Of a stretch of DNA of 64,000 bases, positions 47,393 to 54,181 are shown piece after piece. Source of the DNA: Pseudomonas baetica (GTDB lineage: Bacteria; Pseudomonadota; Gammaproteobacteria; Pseudomonadales; Pseudomonadaceae); contig NZ_JAIHLQ010000010.1 in NCBI RefSeq assembly GCF_019733355.1, positions 115,788 through 179,787 of the forward strand, in the 5' to 3' direction. The notes beneath the pieces are model-generated. The model ran no database searches, had not been told where the DNA came from, and saw only the letters and a list, made by a program, of their open reading frames with translations. Position 1 is the first letter of the stretch. The number at the start of each line of letters is the position of its first letter. The position numbers were made by a program, and so were the translations under genes.

Positions 47393-47776
47393 TCAAGCCT
47401 TCGGCTTGGCCTTTCTCGGCTTCAAATACTTGGTCAGCCCCTGAAACCACATCACCAGCGCCGGGTTGCCTTTGATCTGGATCGACTTGTCCTGAATCCC
47501 CTGCATGAACGCCAATTGCTTGTTCTTCGCCTGCATCGTGGCAAAGCCATATGCCGCATCTTTGAAGGCAATCGCAAACGCAGGCTCGGCATACGTGCCG
47601 GACTTGCTGGTGATCCGCTGATCCTTCACCACGAAATGCCGCGCCACTTTCCCGTCCAGGGTCTGTAGCTGAAACACCAATGCCTTGTCACCCAACTGCT
47701 GCTGGAACGCAGGATTTGTCCGACTGGCCTTACCCATCAACAGACCCAGCATCCACAGAAGAAAACGAAATTTCAT
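47393..47776 (-). CDS. SCP2-like small protein
   Basis: About 127 residues from ATG 47776 (GAGG 8 bases upstream). N-terminal hydrophobic helix FRFLLWMLGLLMGK, then a segment like the SCP2 sterol-carrier fold (YAEPAFAIAFKDAAYGFATM, KNKQLAFMQGIQDKSIQIKG, NPALVMWFQGLTKYLKP). SCP2-like bacterial proteins bind lipids; role unknown. It ends in a Lys/Pro-rich tail. Confidence 0.7.
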   Translation of the reverse strand: MKFRFLLWMLGLLMGKASRTNPAFQQQLGDKALVFQLQTLDGKVARHFVVKDQRITSKSGTYAEPAFAIAFKDAAYGFATMQAKNKQLAFMQGIQDKSIQIKGNPALVMWFQGLTKYLKPRKAKPKA

Positions 47777-48007
47777 GCGCACAGCCTCAAAAGGAAAATG
47801 AACGGCCGGCGCAGTTTAAGGGATTCGGAAAGATTCGCCACTATCGCCGATGGTTAGAAGACGATGCCGCGCTTTTCTCGCATGATGACTGCCAAGTCAC
47901 GCCATCTCGCCAGGCAACTACCTGCGCTGGTTTTGTGTGCTATACCCACAATCGTGCCGTTTGGGTCATCCCCCCAGTTTTCCAACCAATCGAAAAAGGA
48001 AGATTCG

Positions 48008-48625
48008 ATGAATTTGGACATTCCGCTTGATCAAGTAACGTGGCTCAACACCAATGTCATAGATCTTCAAAGTCTGGGTGGCGTCTGTCATGCCATGTCG
48101 ACTGAGTGGGTTCTTACCACATTGCAAAATCAACCTTGGGATATCGAGACTGCGTATTTGCGTGGGGTGTCTCACCAAAGGGCCTATGCCCTCAGATGGG
48201 AATATGCACTCAGAGGCAATTGGGGTGGTGCCCAATATGCCCAGTATCTGCAGATTGCCGCATCCCCCACCCAAAGATTTATCGAAGACCCGGCGCGACG
48301 CCAAGGACGGCCGTTTCATGCCCATCACGTTCATAGCCTCATTCAAATGGCCCCTCACCTTGCATTAGCTGCGGGCAGCGGCGCGGTCATCGTTATGTTT
48401 GGCTCCGATGCCAACCAACCCGCCACCGCACAGAACTGGGGGCACACTGTCGCCATGGTGCGTACTGGAGCTGGGATCTATCAATTTCTTGATGTTAACG
48501 AGGGTCGGTATAGCTGGCAGGCTGGTGCCACCAACGCCGTGGTCGCACAAGAAGTAAGGCAGAAGCTACGCGATTGCTACTGGGGTTGGGGCATCCGGGA
48601 TATCTATATATTTAAGGTCGGCTAA
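48008..48625 (+). CDS. Probable YopT/C58-type papain-like cysteine protease
   Basis: A 205-residue protein from the ATG at 48008, with GGAAG 7 bases upstream. The triad of the C58 family (YopT, AvrPphB) is visible in the right order: Cys27 in LGGVCHAMSTEW, His146 in NWGHTVAMV and Asp162 in YQFLDVNEGRYSW. The stretch round Cys27 (C-x3-S-x2-W) and the H-x-V-A plus FLDVNxG pattern are the family hallmarks. Family members cleave host prenylated GTPases or kinases, or process toxins. There is no N-terminal signal peptide in this frame. The open frame reaches 47864, but the extra part has no good ribosome site. Likely an effector or toxin-like enzyme. Base composition is lower in GC than the core. 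Confidence 0.7.
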   Translation: MNLDIPLDQVTWLNTNVIDLQSLGGVCHAMSTEWVLTTLQNQPWDIETAYLRGVSHQRAYALRWEYALRGNWGGAQYAQYLQIAASPTQRFIEDPARRQGRPFHAHHVHSLIQMAPHLALAAGSGAVIVMFGSDANQPATAQNWGHTVAMVRTGAGIYQFLDVNEGRYSWQAGATNAVVAQEVRQKLRDCYWGWGIRDIYIFKVG

Positions 48626-48657
48626 TAACCTCGGTCCTACACCTGCCGACACACATT

Positions 48658-48694
48658 TCTGTAGGAGCCGCCGAAGGCTGCGATCTTTTGATCT
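48658..48694. repeat. Single REP-like element (GTAGGAGC...GGCTGCGATC type)
   Basis: CTGTAGGAGCCGCCGAAGGC followed by TGCGATCTTTTGATCT, a common dispersed intergenic element of pseudomonads. Single copy, right after the C58-like gene. Confidence 0.7.
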
Positions 48695-48749
48695 TCCACC
48701 CCGCAAACCTATGGGAAATTTCCTGCAAAGCGCCGGGGTGTTCATGAAC

Positions 48750-49013
48750 TAGGCGAGTTGGTGCGATGTGGATAGGCTCTGTGTGTCGCCTCAAAATCGG
48801 CGATACGGACGTGCAAGTCCGGCGGGAGTACACATTGGTTATGGCAATTCGCCGAGCGTTTTCCTATGCTCGCGGATCGTTATGGCTGCTGTGTATGGGA
48901 GACCTTCGGGTCTGCCGGGTTACTCCACCGGTCTTGCACACCTATGCACAGCTGCCACCACTTTCGAAGTGCGAGCGAAACGGTGTCGGCTTCTTTAACT
49001 GGAGTAAGACCGA
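48750..49013 (+). ncRNA. Structured leader before the small DUF6124-like gene
   Basis: Dense pairing potential upstream of 49014: AGGCGA (48751-48756) with TCGCCT (48786-48791), CGGAC (48806-48810) with GTCCG (48817-48821), CGGCG with CGCCG around 48799-48854, and AGACC-TTCG-GGTCT (48900-48913), a stem with a UUCG tetraloop. CACTTTCGAAGTG (48959-48971) is a perfect palindrome. The Shine-Dalgarno GGAG (49001-49004) lies just after these. No long gene is credible here. From memory, similar CCTTCGGG and CCGGGTT leaders precede related small genes in other pseudomonads, but I cannot confirm this here. Confidence 0.5.
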
Positions 49014-49385
49014 ATGATCAAACCAACACCCAATCCCCCAAAAAACCCAGACGTTTCGCCCTACGAATCTCTGGAATCAAAGAAATTCCACGAAGCCGCC
49101 GAGCGCGCCCTCGATCACCATTTCAAACCCGCCGTCGAACCACGACCAAAACGCCAGGGCGGCCTCTTCAGCCTCTCCCCCGGAACCGACGCCGAAGCCC
49201 TCATGGCCAACGCCTCCGAAGACCTTCTGTCCATCAGCGTCATTTCCGCCGACCTGGCCGACGACCTCGAAGGCTCACGCCGCTCAGTCGCGCTGGCACT
49301 GAGCAGAATGTCGGACGGCGTGAGATTGATGGTCGAAGGCATGCTCGACCACATTGAAGTGCGCAGTACGCCGACCAAGCCGTGA
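49014..49385 (+). CDS. DUF6124/DUF3077-like small Pseudomonas protein
   Basis: A 123-residue protein. MIKPTPNPPKNPDVSPYESL and KKFHEAAERALDHHF form a conserved N-terminus seen in a Pseudomonas-specific family of small proteins (DUF6124, sometimes DUF3077). The C-terminal half is helical (ALMANASEDLLSISVISADL, EGSRRSVALALSRMSDGVRL). Function unknown. It has a long structured leader and its own terminator, so it is probably post-transcriptionally regulated. Confidence 0.7.
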   Translation: MIKPTPNPPKNPDVSPYESLESKKFHEAAERALDHHFKPAVEPRPKRQGGLFSLSPGTDAEALMANASEDLLSISVISADLADDLEGSRRSVALALSRMSDGVRLMVEGMLDHIEVRSTPTKP

Positions 49386-49400
49386 AGCGATTTGCGGATG

Positions 49401-49429
49401 CAGAAAGGGGACGTTAAGTCCCCTTTCTG
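49401..49429 (+). terminator. Terminator after the DUF6124-like gene
   Basis: CAGAAAGGGGAC, GTTAA loop, GTCCCCTTTCTG, a perfect 12-base inverted repeat. Confidence 0.85.
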
Positions 49430-49454
49430 CAATTGCCTGCAAAAATCCAGACAC

Positions 49455-49484
49455 AAAAAAGCTGCCAATCAGGGCAGCTTTTTT
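49455..49484. terminator. Bidirectional terminator ending the minus-strand operon
   Basis: A-run, GCTGCC, loop, GGCAGC and T-run. It lies just after the stop of the small gene 49500-49661 on the minus strand. Confidence 0.9.
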
Positions 49485-49499
49485 GAGAATCAAAAACCT

Positions 49500-49661
49500 T
49501 CAACCGGCCAGTCGACCGACAGGCTCGAAATCACAGCCGTTGGACAGAGCAACATCCAGAAAGCGGCTGCGCTTACCGGAACGCTTGGCCAAAGCTTCAC
49601 GAGCTTCAGCCTGGAACCGGGCAGCCATCATAGGCTTGGGTTCATGTTTGGACTTTTTCAT
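49500..49661 (-). CDS. Small 53-residue protein, uncharacterised
   Basis: Starts at 49661 with GAGG 7 bases upstream. The product begins MKKSKHEPKPMMAARFQAEA, continues REALAKRSGKRSRFLDVALS and ends GCDFEPVGRLAG; it is basic and helical. Its start overlaps the last 20 bases of the preceding gene, which suggests translational coupling, and a strong terminator follows its stop. It is too short for routine calling, but context and ribosome site support it. Function unknown. Confidence 0.6.
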   Translation of the reverse strand: MKKSKHEPKPMMAARFQAEAREALAKRSGKRSRFLDVALSNGCDFEPVGRLAG

Positions 49662-49974
49662 GGAAACCTCTCGCTATTTCTTCACCGTTCTCACCTATGA
49701 CTACGCCGTACTCCACCGGGGTCGCCAACAACGCTTTCTTATCGGGACTAAGCCATTCGGGATAGGCCTGAGTACCAATGCCGGCATGGAAGAGCGTAAA
49801 CGTCTTTCCATTCGCCGTGAACCAGGCAGTGGCAGACTCCACCACAGGTGAAGTCCACTTTTTTGCCTGTAACGTCACGGTGTGCCCGTCGATACCGACT
49901 ATTGGTGGCTCTTCGGCAAAGGCACTGGCGGTGGCAAACAGGCTGCCGATCAACACCCACTTAAGGCTGGCCAT
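49642..49974 (-). CDS. Small exported protein, uncharacterised
   Basis: About 110 residues from ATG 49974 (AGGA 7 bases upstream); a TTG two codons earlier is unlikely. Signal peptide to about residue 20 (ATASAFA). The mature part has IVGIDGHTVTLQAKKWTSPV and YPEWLSPDKKALLATPVEYG. No family recognised. It follows the cysteine-rich gene with a 14-base overlap, in the same operon. Confidence 0.7.
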   Translation of the reverse strand: MASLKWVLIGSLFATASAFAEEPPIVGIDGHTVTLQAKKWTSPVVESATAWFTANGKTFTLFHAGIGTQAYPEWLSPDKKALLATPVEYGVVIGENGEEIARGFHEKVQT

Positions 49975-50368
49975 ATTCAATCCTTTTCACTGCAGGGCTC
50001 TCCGATTGCAGTTGTCTTTTGCTAACGCCATACGCCTCAATCAGTGCTTCTCGCGAACCCTTCGAGCCAAATGAGCGCTGGTTATTATCGAAGCTGTACT
50101 GCTCCAATCGCCCCGCCGTCGAGTAATAGCCGCGCCACTCCGGACAGGCACCGCAACCGCCGTAGCCGCCGATTGAAACAAGGCAGCCCTTGCTGCCTGT
50201 CACGCAATCCATTGCCACCACCACGTTGCTCAGCATCTTCGTCTTCGCACCGTCGGAGGTGAGTTGCGAAACCTTGCCGACATCACGCCGCAGCACCTTG
50301 CCGCCGATGTTGATCGTTTGGTCTGAGCAGACCGGGATGAGGTGGGTTTCTGCGTCATCCACCGTCAC
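49961..50368 (-). CDS. Cysteine-rich exported protein, probably frameshifted near its signal peptide
   Basis: The frame 50368-49961 encodes about 135 residues with six cysteines (HLIPVCSDQTINIGGKVL, VVVAMDCVTGSKGCLVSIGG, GGCGACPEWRG), yet begins only at a weak GTG. In another frame an ATG at 50448 with AAGGA upstream begins a clear signal peptide (MNRFFIRPVLSVLLLLLLPY) that runs into a stop at 50365. A -1 shift near 50366-50380 would join the two into one exported protein of about 160 residues. This may be a real mutation, programmed shift or sequence error. Function unknown. Confidence 0.6.
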   Translation of the reverse strand: MTVDDAETHLIPVCSDQTINIGGKVLRRDVGKVSQLTSDGAKTKMLSNVVVAMDCVTGSKGCLVSIGGYGGCGACPEWRGYYSTAGRLEQYSFDNNQRSFGSKGSREALIEAYGVSKRQLQSESPAVKRIEYGQP

Positions 50369-50458
50369 CGATCGGCAGGACGCATGGCGTAAGGCAAAAG
50401 CAGAAGCAGAAGCACACTCAGCACGGGCCGAATGAAAAAACGGTTCATCCCATCATCC

Positions 50459-50983
50459 TTATTCAAACGGCGGCGAGTCCGTGTCGGTTATCGTCAGCAA
50501 TCGAAACTCGTTGTTCACAAACTCGTAGTAACGGTCGCGGTTAACGCTCTCCAGCGAATTGCCCTGTGCGTCTACTTCGCCATCAAGGGAAATCCCTGTG
50601 ATGAAAATCAAGCGGCTGTCGGGTTGGTAGAGCATGGCGAACGTGCTGCCGTCGTAGGCATTCGGCAGCCCGCCAGCGACTTCACCGGTTTGTGCATCGA
50701 GCACTTCGGCGCAAATAGCACCGCCGCCACAACCCAACGGGTTAAGGATGTAATGGCCGGCGAAGTTGACCTTGCCTTTCAAGGCTTTTGATCGCGCACT
50801 GTCCATCACCGGATTACTGTTTTCCTGCGGCACCAGTGCATGGTGGGTGCCGGTGAAAACTGGTGTGACGGGGTAATCCTTGAAGTCGGGGTCGGCGGCG
50901 AATGCCAGTGAAGCGGCGACCAACAAGATGACGCTGAGTAAAACCGAAAATCCTTTCACGCTGTAACTCCATCTATGCGACAT
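50459..50983 (-). CDS. Exported protein, uncharacterised
   Basis: About 174 residues from ATG 50983. Signal peptide to about residue 29 (VAASLAFA). Conserved-looking core: GKVNFAGHYILNPLGCGGGA, ICAEVLDAQTGEVAGGLPNA, then RLIFITGISLDGEVD and RYYEFVNNEFRLLT. The GHY...GCG..C pattern recurs in a family of small exported proteins of unknown role. The upstream gene ends 14 bases before, and the cysteine-rich gene starts 10 bases after. Confidence 0.75.
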   Translation of the reverse strand: MSHRWSYSVKGFSVLLSVILLVAASLAFAADPDFKDYPVTPVFTGTHHALVPQENSNPVMDSARSKALKGKVNFAGHYILNPLGCGGGAICAEVLDAQTGEVAGGLPNAYDGSTFAMLYQPDSRLIFITGISLDGEVDAQGNSLESVNRDRYYEFVNNEFRLLTITDTDSPPFE

Positions 50984-50996
50984 ACCGTCGGGATGT

Positions 50997-51725
50997 TCAT
51001 TGGAAGGCAATGCCACGCACCGCTGTCTTGATCTGTTCGAACCCTTGGGCGCTGATCGACAACGGCGTGGCTGAGCCTGATTCCGCCGAGCCGATCAGCA
51101 CGTCTTTGCCCCGCAGCAGGCAAAAGGCGACGCGGGTGATATGGCGTCGTGACTTGTCGTGGAAACCGAAGATGAACCCCGACGACTTTTCCCCGCCCCA
51201 TTGCTCGAAGGTGTAGGTGTTCGCGCGACCCGCCAGCGAATTGGGCACCCAGCCCTGATCGGTGAGCGTCGCCGGGCACCTCCGGTCGTTGTCATCACGC
51301 AGTACTTGCACCGCAAACGCATCGTCCTCTGGAGGTTTCCAGTCGGTGAGAAGGGAAAAGTACTCAGTGTTTTCACACATCAGGCCAAACCACGGCTGAC
51401 TGAGGTTGGCAGGTTTCTCGAAGTGCCACTCGGCGCCACTGGACGTTTGCGCTTGCCACAGCCGAGGGGCGCTGGAGGGTTTGGGTAGTTGTTTGGCCGC
51501 GACAAACACCGGATAGAAATCGTCGAACGTCAACCATTGGTCCTGCACCAGCGGCATGGAAAAGCGGCAAGAGCCCATGTCGACAACGGTCTCGGCAGGG
51601 CCGCTGGCAATGGTCGACTGGCCGGGCGCGCTACCGAGCAGCACGGTATCTGCGGCAACGCCATAGCCCGTTTGTGCAAGCGCAAACAAACCGAAGAGCA
51701 ACCCGCGAAAGCCTTGAATGCTCAC
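50997..51725 (-). CDS. Exported protein, uncharacterised
   Basis: A 242-residue protein that starts at a GTG overlapping the stop of the hydrolase/PEP-synthase-like gene (GTGA), strong support for the start. Signal peptide to about residue 25 (YGVAA). Contains NLSQPWFGLMCENTEYFSLL and RRHITRVAFCLLRGKDVLIG with four cysteines in total. No domain recognised. Probably periplasmic. Confidence 0.75.
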   Translation of the reverse strand: MSIQGFRGLLFGLFALAQTGYGVAADTVLLGSAPGQSTIASGPAETVVDMGSCRFSMPLVQDQWLTFDDFYPVFVAAKQLPKPSSAPRLWQAQTSSGAEWHFEKPANLSQPWFGLMCENTEYFSLLTDWKPPEDDAFAVQVLRDDNDRRCPATLTDQGWVPNSLAGRANTYTFEQWGGEKSSGFIFGFHDKSRRHITRVAFCLLRGKDVLIGSAESGSATPLSISAQGFEQIKTAVRGIAFQ

Positions 51726-54172
51726 TTCATATCCTTCGAATTCATCAATTCCAACTCACCATCCCGATACACCACCTCACACCCCACCCACGCCGGATCA
51801 ACCTGCGGCATCACCGCCGACGGCTTGCGCAACTCCCGCAGCAACGTCGAGCCATGGGACAACCGCCCACCCATTCGCGCAATCACCGCCCGCGCGGCTT
51901 GATAGTGCGCATGACGCCCCGGATCGAGGGTGTCTTCAAGCAAAATATCCTCGCCGAGGATGCCCCGCACCTGCCCCGGATAAATCATGAACCCGGTGGC
52001 CTGCTCCGCACCTTCGCGACCGTCCTGCCAGAAGCTGCCGTCGCGGCTTCGAACGTCGGGATGCGGCGCGAACCAATGCTCGCGATCCGCCAACGGCATG
52101 GCGTGGTGCAGGCGGAAGAAGATGCGCATCAGGTTGTCGCGATACCACTCGCGCACTTGCAGGTAGTAGCCGCGCAGGCCCGGCAGGCCGATCGAATGCG
52201 CGAGGCGGATCAGCCCTGACCATTGCGGAAATGGCTGGAGCGGCAACTCGCTCGCCGTCGGCCGAGGGGTGGCCGGATCGGTCTCCCACGGCAATCGATG
52301 CGGGCTGTTCCCAAGGTTGTCGTAAGCGGTCGGCGGGCGCCCGAGCCAATCGCCGCCGCTACTGGCCAGCGCCGTGGCGATGCACAGATTGCCTTGCACC
52401 ACGAACACGTAAAACCGGGTGAACCAGTCTGCCAGTTGCTGGCCGTCGGCACCCTGGGCGACGAGGTCGGTCAACTCCTGATCGAAACGCTGCAAGCCAC
52501 GTTCAAGCGTCAGCAGATGATCACGGGCAATGCGTTGCATACGCAAAAACAGCGGCAACGAACGCAGCATTTTCAGTGGTTGCCACGGCAGATGTGGAGT
52601 CGCGCCGCCGACTTCACCGGCGTAGTTGCTGGCGCTGATGCCCCAGTCGGCGAGTCGGGCGAGGAACAGGTCGTTGTTGATGTAGGACGCGCCGCCGAAC
52701 ACGGCGGTGAACGGCTCGTTGTCCTGCAACACTCGCGCATCCCAGCGCGCCATGATCGCTGGAATACTCGCCGCTGCCCGGCGCTGGGCGTACTCCACAA
52801 AGACGCTCGGTTGCGGCGGCAGGATCTCGGCGATGTTGGCGGCCGTCAGGTGGCGGCGCCAGCCGTAGTCGCTGATCGGCCGATATTGCAGCAGCCACAG
52901 TTGCGTACCGTCCCAGGCCCATTCGACGTCGCCTGGTACGTAGTGAAATACCCGCAGCACGTCTTGCAGAAATTGCCATAGCCGCTCTTCGGTCAAGCCG
53001 TGGGATGGCGTGAACGCGCCGCTTCGCCAGGCATCGCCAACCCGCGAAAGCGTTGCCCGCGAAGGGCTGACATGACCGTCGGCCAGCGATTCGAGATGGC
53101 CTTCAACCCACTCCAGCTCTACCGAGAGATGTCGCACGAAGGCGATCCCGGACACTACCGGGGTGACGAAGCGCTGCACCACCACTTCCTCGACGCCTTC
53201 GGCCGTCAGTTCGGCGATGCGTTTAGGCACGTTGGCGGTCGGCTCGCGCAGATAGGTGGTGCTCAACCCGGCATTCGCCGAATCGGCCTGATCCTCGCCA
53301 TAACTGGAGGAGCGCACCGCCCAGGTCACATCAGGTTGAGCAGCGAGAAATGCCGGCAGACGCGGATCGGTGCAGTCGCTGAGCGTCAGCGCCGCCGGCA
53401 CCGGCTGCCGGGCCAGTTCAGCCAAGCGCAAACGCCCGCCCTTGGTGTGCGCAACAAACCCGCGCTCGCCCGACTCCAGCCACTGCGCAAACTGCGCGGG
53501 TGCGTCGATCCACGGGTAATGGCCCCAACCGGGTTTCAGGCTGATGGTCAGATCTGCGCGCGCAAGAATCGCCGACCATGCCGCCGCTTGTTCGATGCCC
53601 AGTACCTTGTCCTGATCGCCCCAGACCAGTTCGACCGGGTCGGTGATCCACTCCAGCAAGGGCAGCGCGGTGTCGGCACGGATCAGATCCCAGTGCGGCA
53701 CAAACGCACGGCAGCGCGCATAACCGGCGCCCATGCGCTGATACTGCGCGGGCGTCCAGGTCTGGTTGGAGAACTTGCGCGCGAACAGCGTGGGTTTGTT
53801 CGACAGCAGCCAGTGAATGGACTTGCGGATCGGCAGCGGTGACATCAGTGCCGGCAAGCGACGCTGCCACAAAAACGCCCCGACCGGCGCCAACAGAACA
53901 CTGCGAGAAAAATGTCCGGGCCGACGTTGCAACGCGTGCAGCACCAGCAACGCGTTAACCCCGACGGCCATGATCGCACTGCCCTGCTGCGTCATCGCCA
54001 GCAAGGTCTGCGCGTAGTCGGCAAGATCCTCACAGGGTGGCTGCGGATTGGCGCCGAAGCCCGGCAATTCCAGCGGCACCACGTCGTAGCGCTGAAAGTG
54101 CGGCAACGCGTCATCCCACCAATCGGCGGCGCTGCCATTGCCGGCCAGCAGGTACATCAACGGCTTGCTCAT
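51722..54172 (-). CDS. Alpha/beta-hydrolase fused to a PEP-synthase-like dikinase
   Basis: An 816-residue fusion. Residues 1-235 are an alpha/beta hydrolase fold (VPLELPGFGANPQPPCEDLA; Asp186 in VWGDQDKVL; His218 in KPGWGHYPWIDAP). The nucleophile elbow reads VGVNA (Asn73) instead of GxSxG, so it is probably not a classical hydrolase. Residues 240-435 match the PEP-synthase ATP-grasp domain (TWAVRSSSYGEDQADSANAG, LLQYRPIS). The C-terminal phosphohistidine domain has MGGRLSHGSTLLRELRKPSA (His773). The order ATP-grasp then His domain is also that of rifampicin phosphotransferase. Substrate unknown. It is 9 bases after the epimerase gene. Confidence 0.8.
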   Translation of the reverse strand: MSKPLMYLLAGNGSAADWWDDALPHFQRYDVVPLELPGFGANPQPPCEDLADYAQTLLAMTQQGSAIMAVGVNALLVLHALQRRPGHFSRSVLLAPVGAFLWQRRLPALMSPLPIRKSIHWLLSNKPTLFARKFSNQTWTPAQYQRMGAGYARCRAFVPHWDLIRADTALPLLEWITDPVELVWGDQDKVLGIEQAAAWSAILARADLTISLKPGWGHYPWIDAPAQFAQWLESGERGFVAHTKGGRLRLAELARQPVPAALTLSDCTDPRLPAFLAAQPDVTWAVRSSSYGEDQADSANAGLSTTYLREPTANVPKRIAELTAEGVEEVVVQRFVTPVVSGIAFVRHLSVELEWVEGHLESLADGHVSPSRATLSRVGDAWRSGAFTPSHGLTEERLWQFLQDVLRVFHYVPGDVEWAWDGTQLWLLQYRPISDYGWRRHLTAANIAEILPPQPSVFVEYAQRRAAASIPAIMARWDARVLQDNEPFTAVFGGASYINNDLFLARLADWGISASNYAGEVGGATPHLPWQPLKMLRSLPLFLRMQRIARDHLLTLERGLQRFDQELTDLVAQGADGQQLADWFTRFYVFVVQGNLCIATALASSGGDWLGRPPTAYDNLGNSPHRLPWETDPATPRPTASELPLQPFPQWSGLIRLAHSIGLPGLRGYYLQVREWYRDNLMRIFFRLHHAMPLADREHWFAPHPDVRSRDGSFWQDGREGAEQATGFMIYPGQVRGILGEDILLEDTLDPGRHAHYQAARAVIARMGGRLSHGSTLLRELRKPSAVMPQVDPAWVGCEVVYRDGELELMNSKDMK

Positions 54173-54181
54173 GGGCGATCC

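Noticed and set aside
47864..48007. Extended N-terminus for the C58-like protein with a hydrophobic stretch
   Set aside because: The ATG at 48008 has a good Shine-Dalgarno, the upstream part has none, and the triad region starts soon after 48008; an alternative start with a signal-like segment remains a minor possibility.
48766..49017. 83-codon frame leading into the DUF6124-like gene
   Set aside because: Covers the structured leader, has no good ribosome site and its composition is explained by RNA pairing; treated as non-coding.
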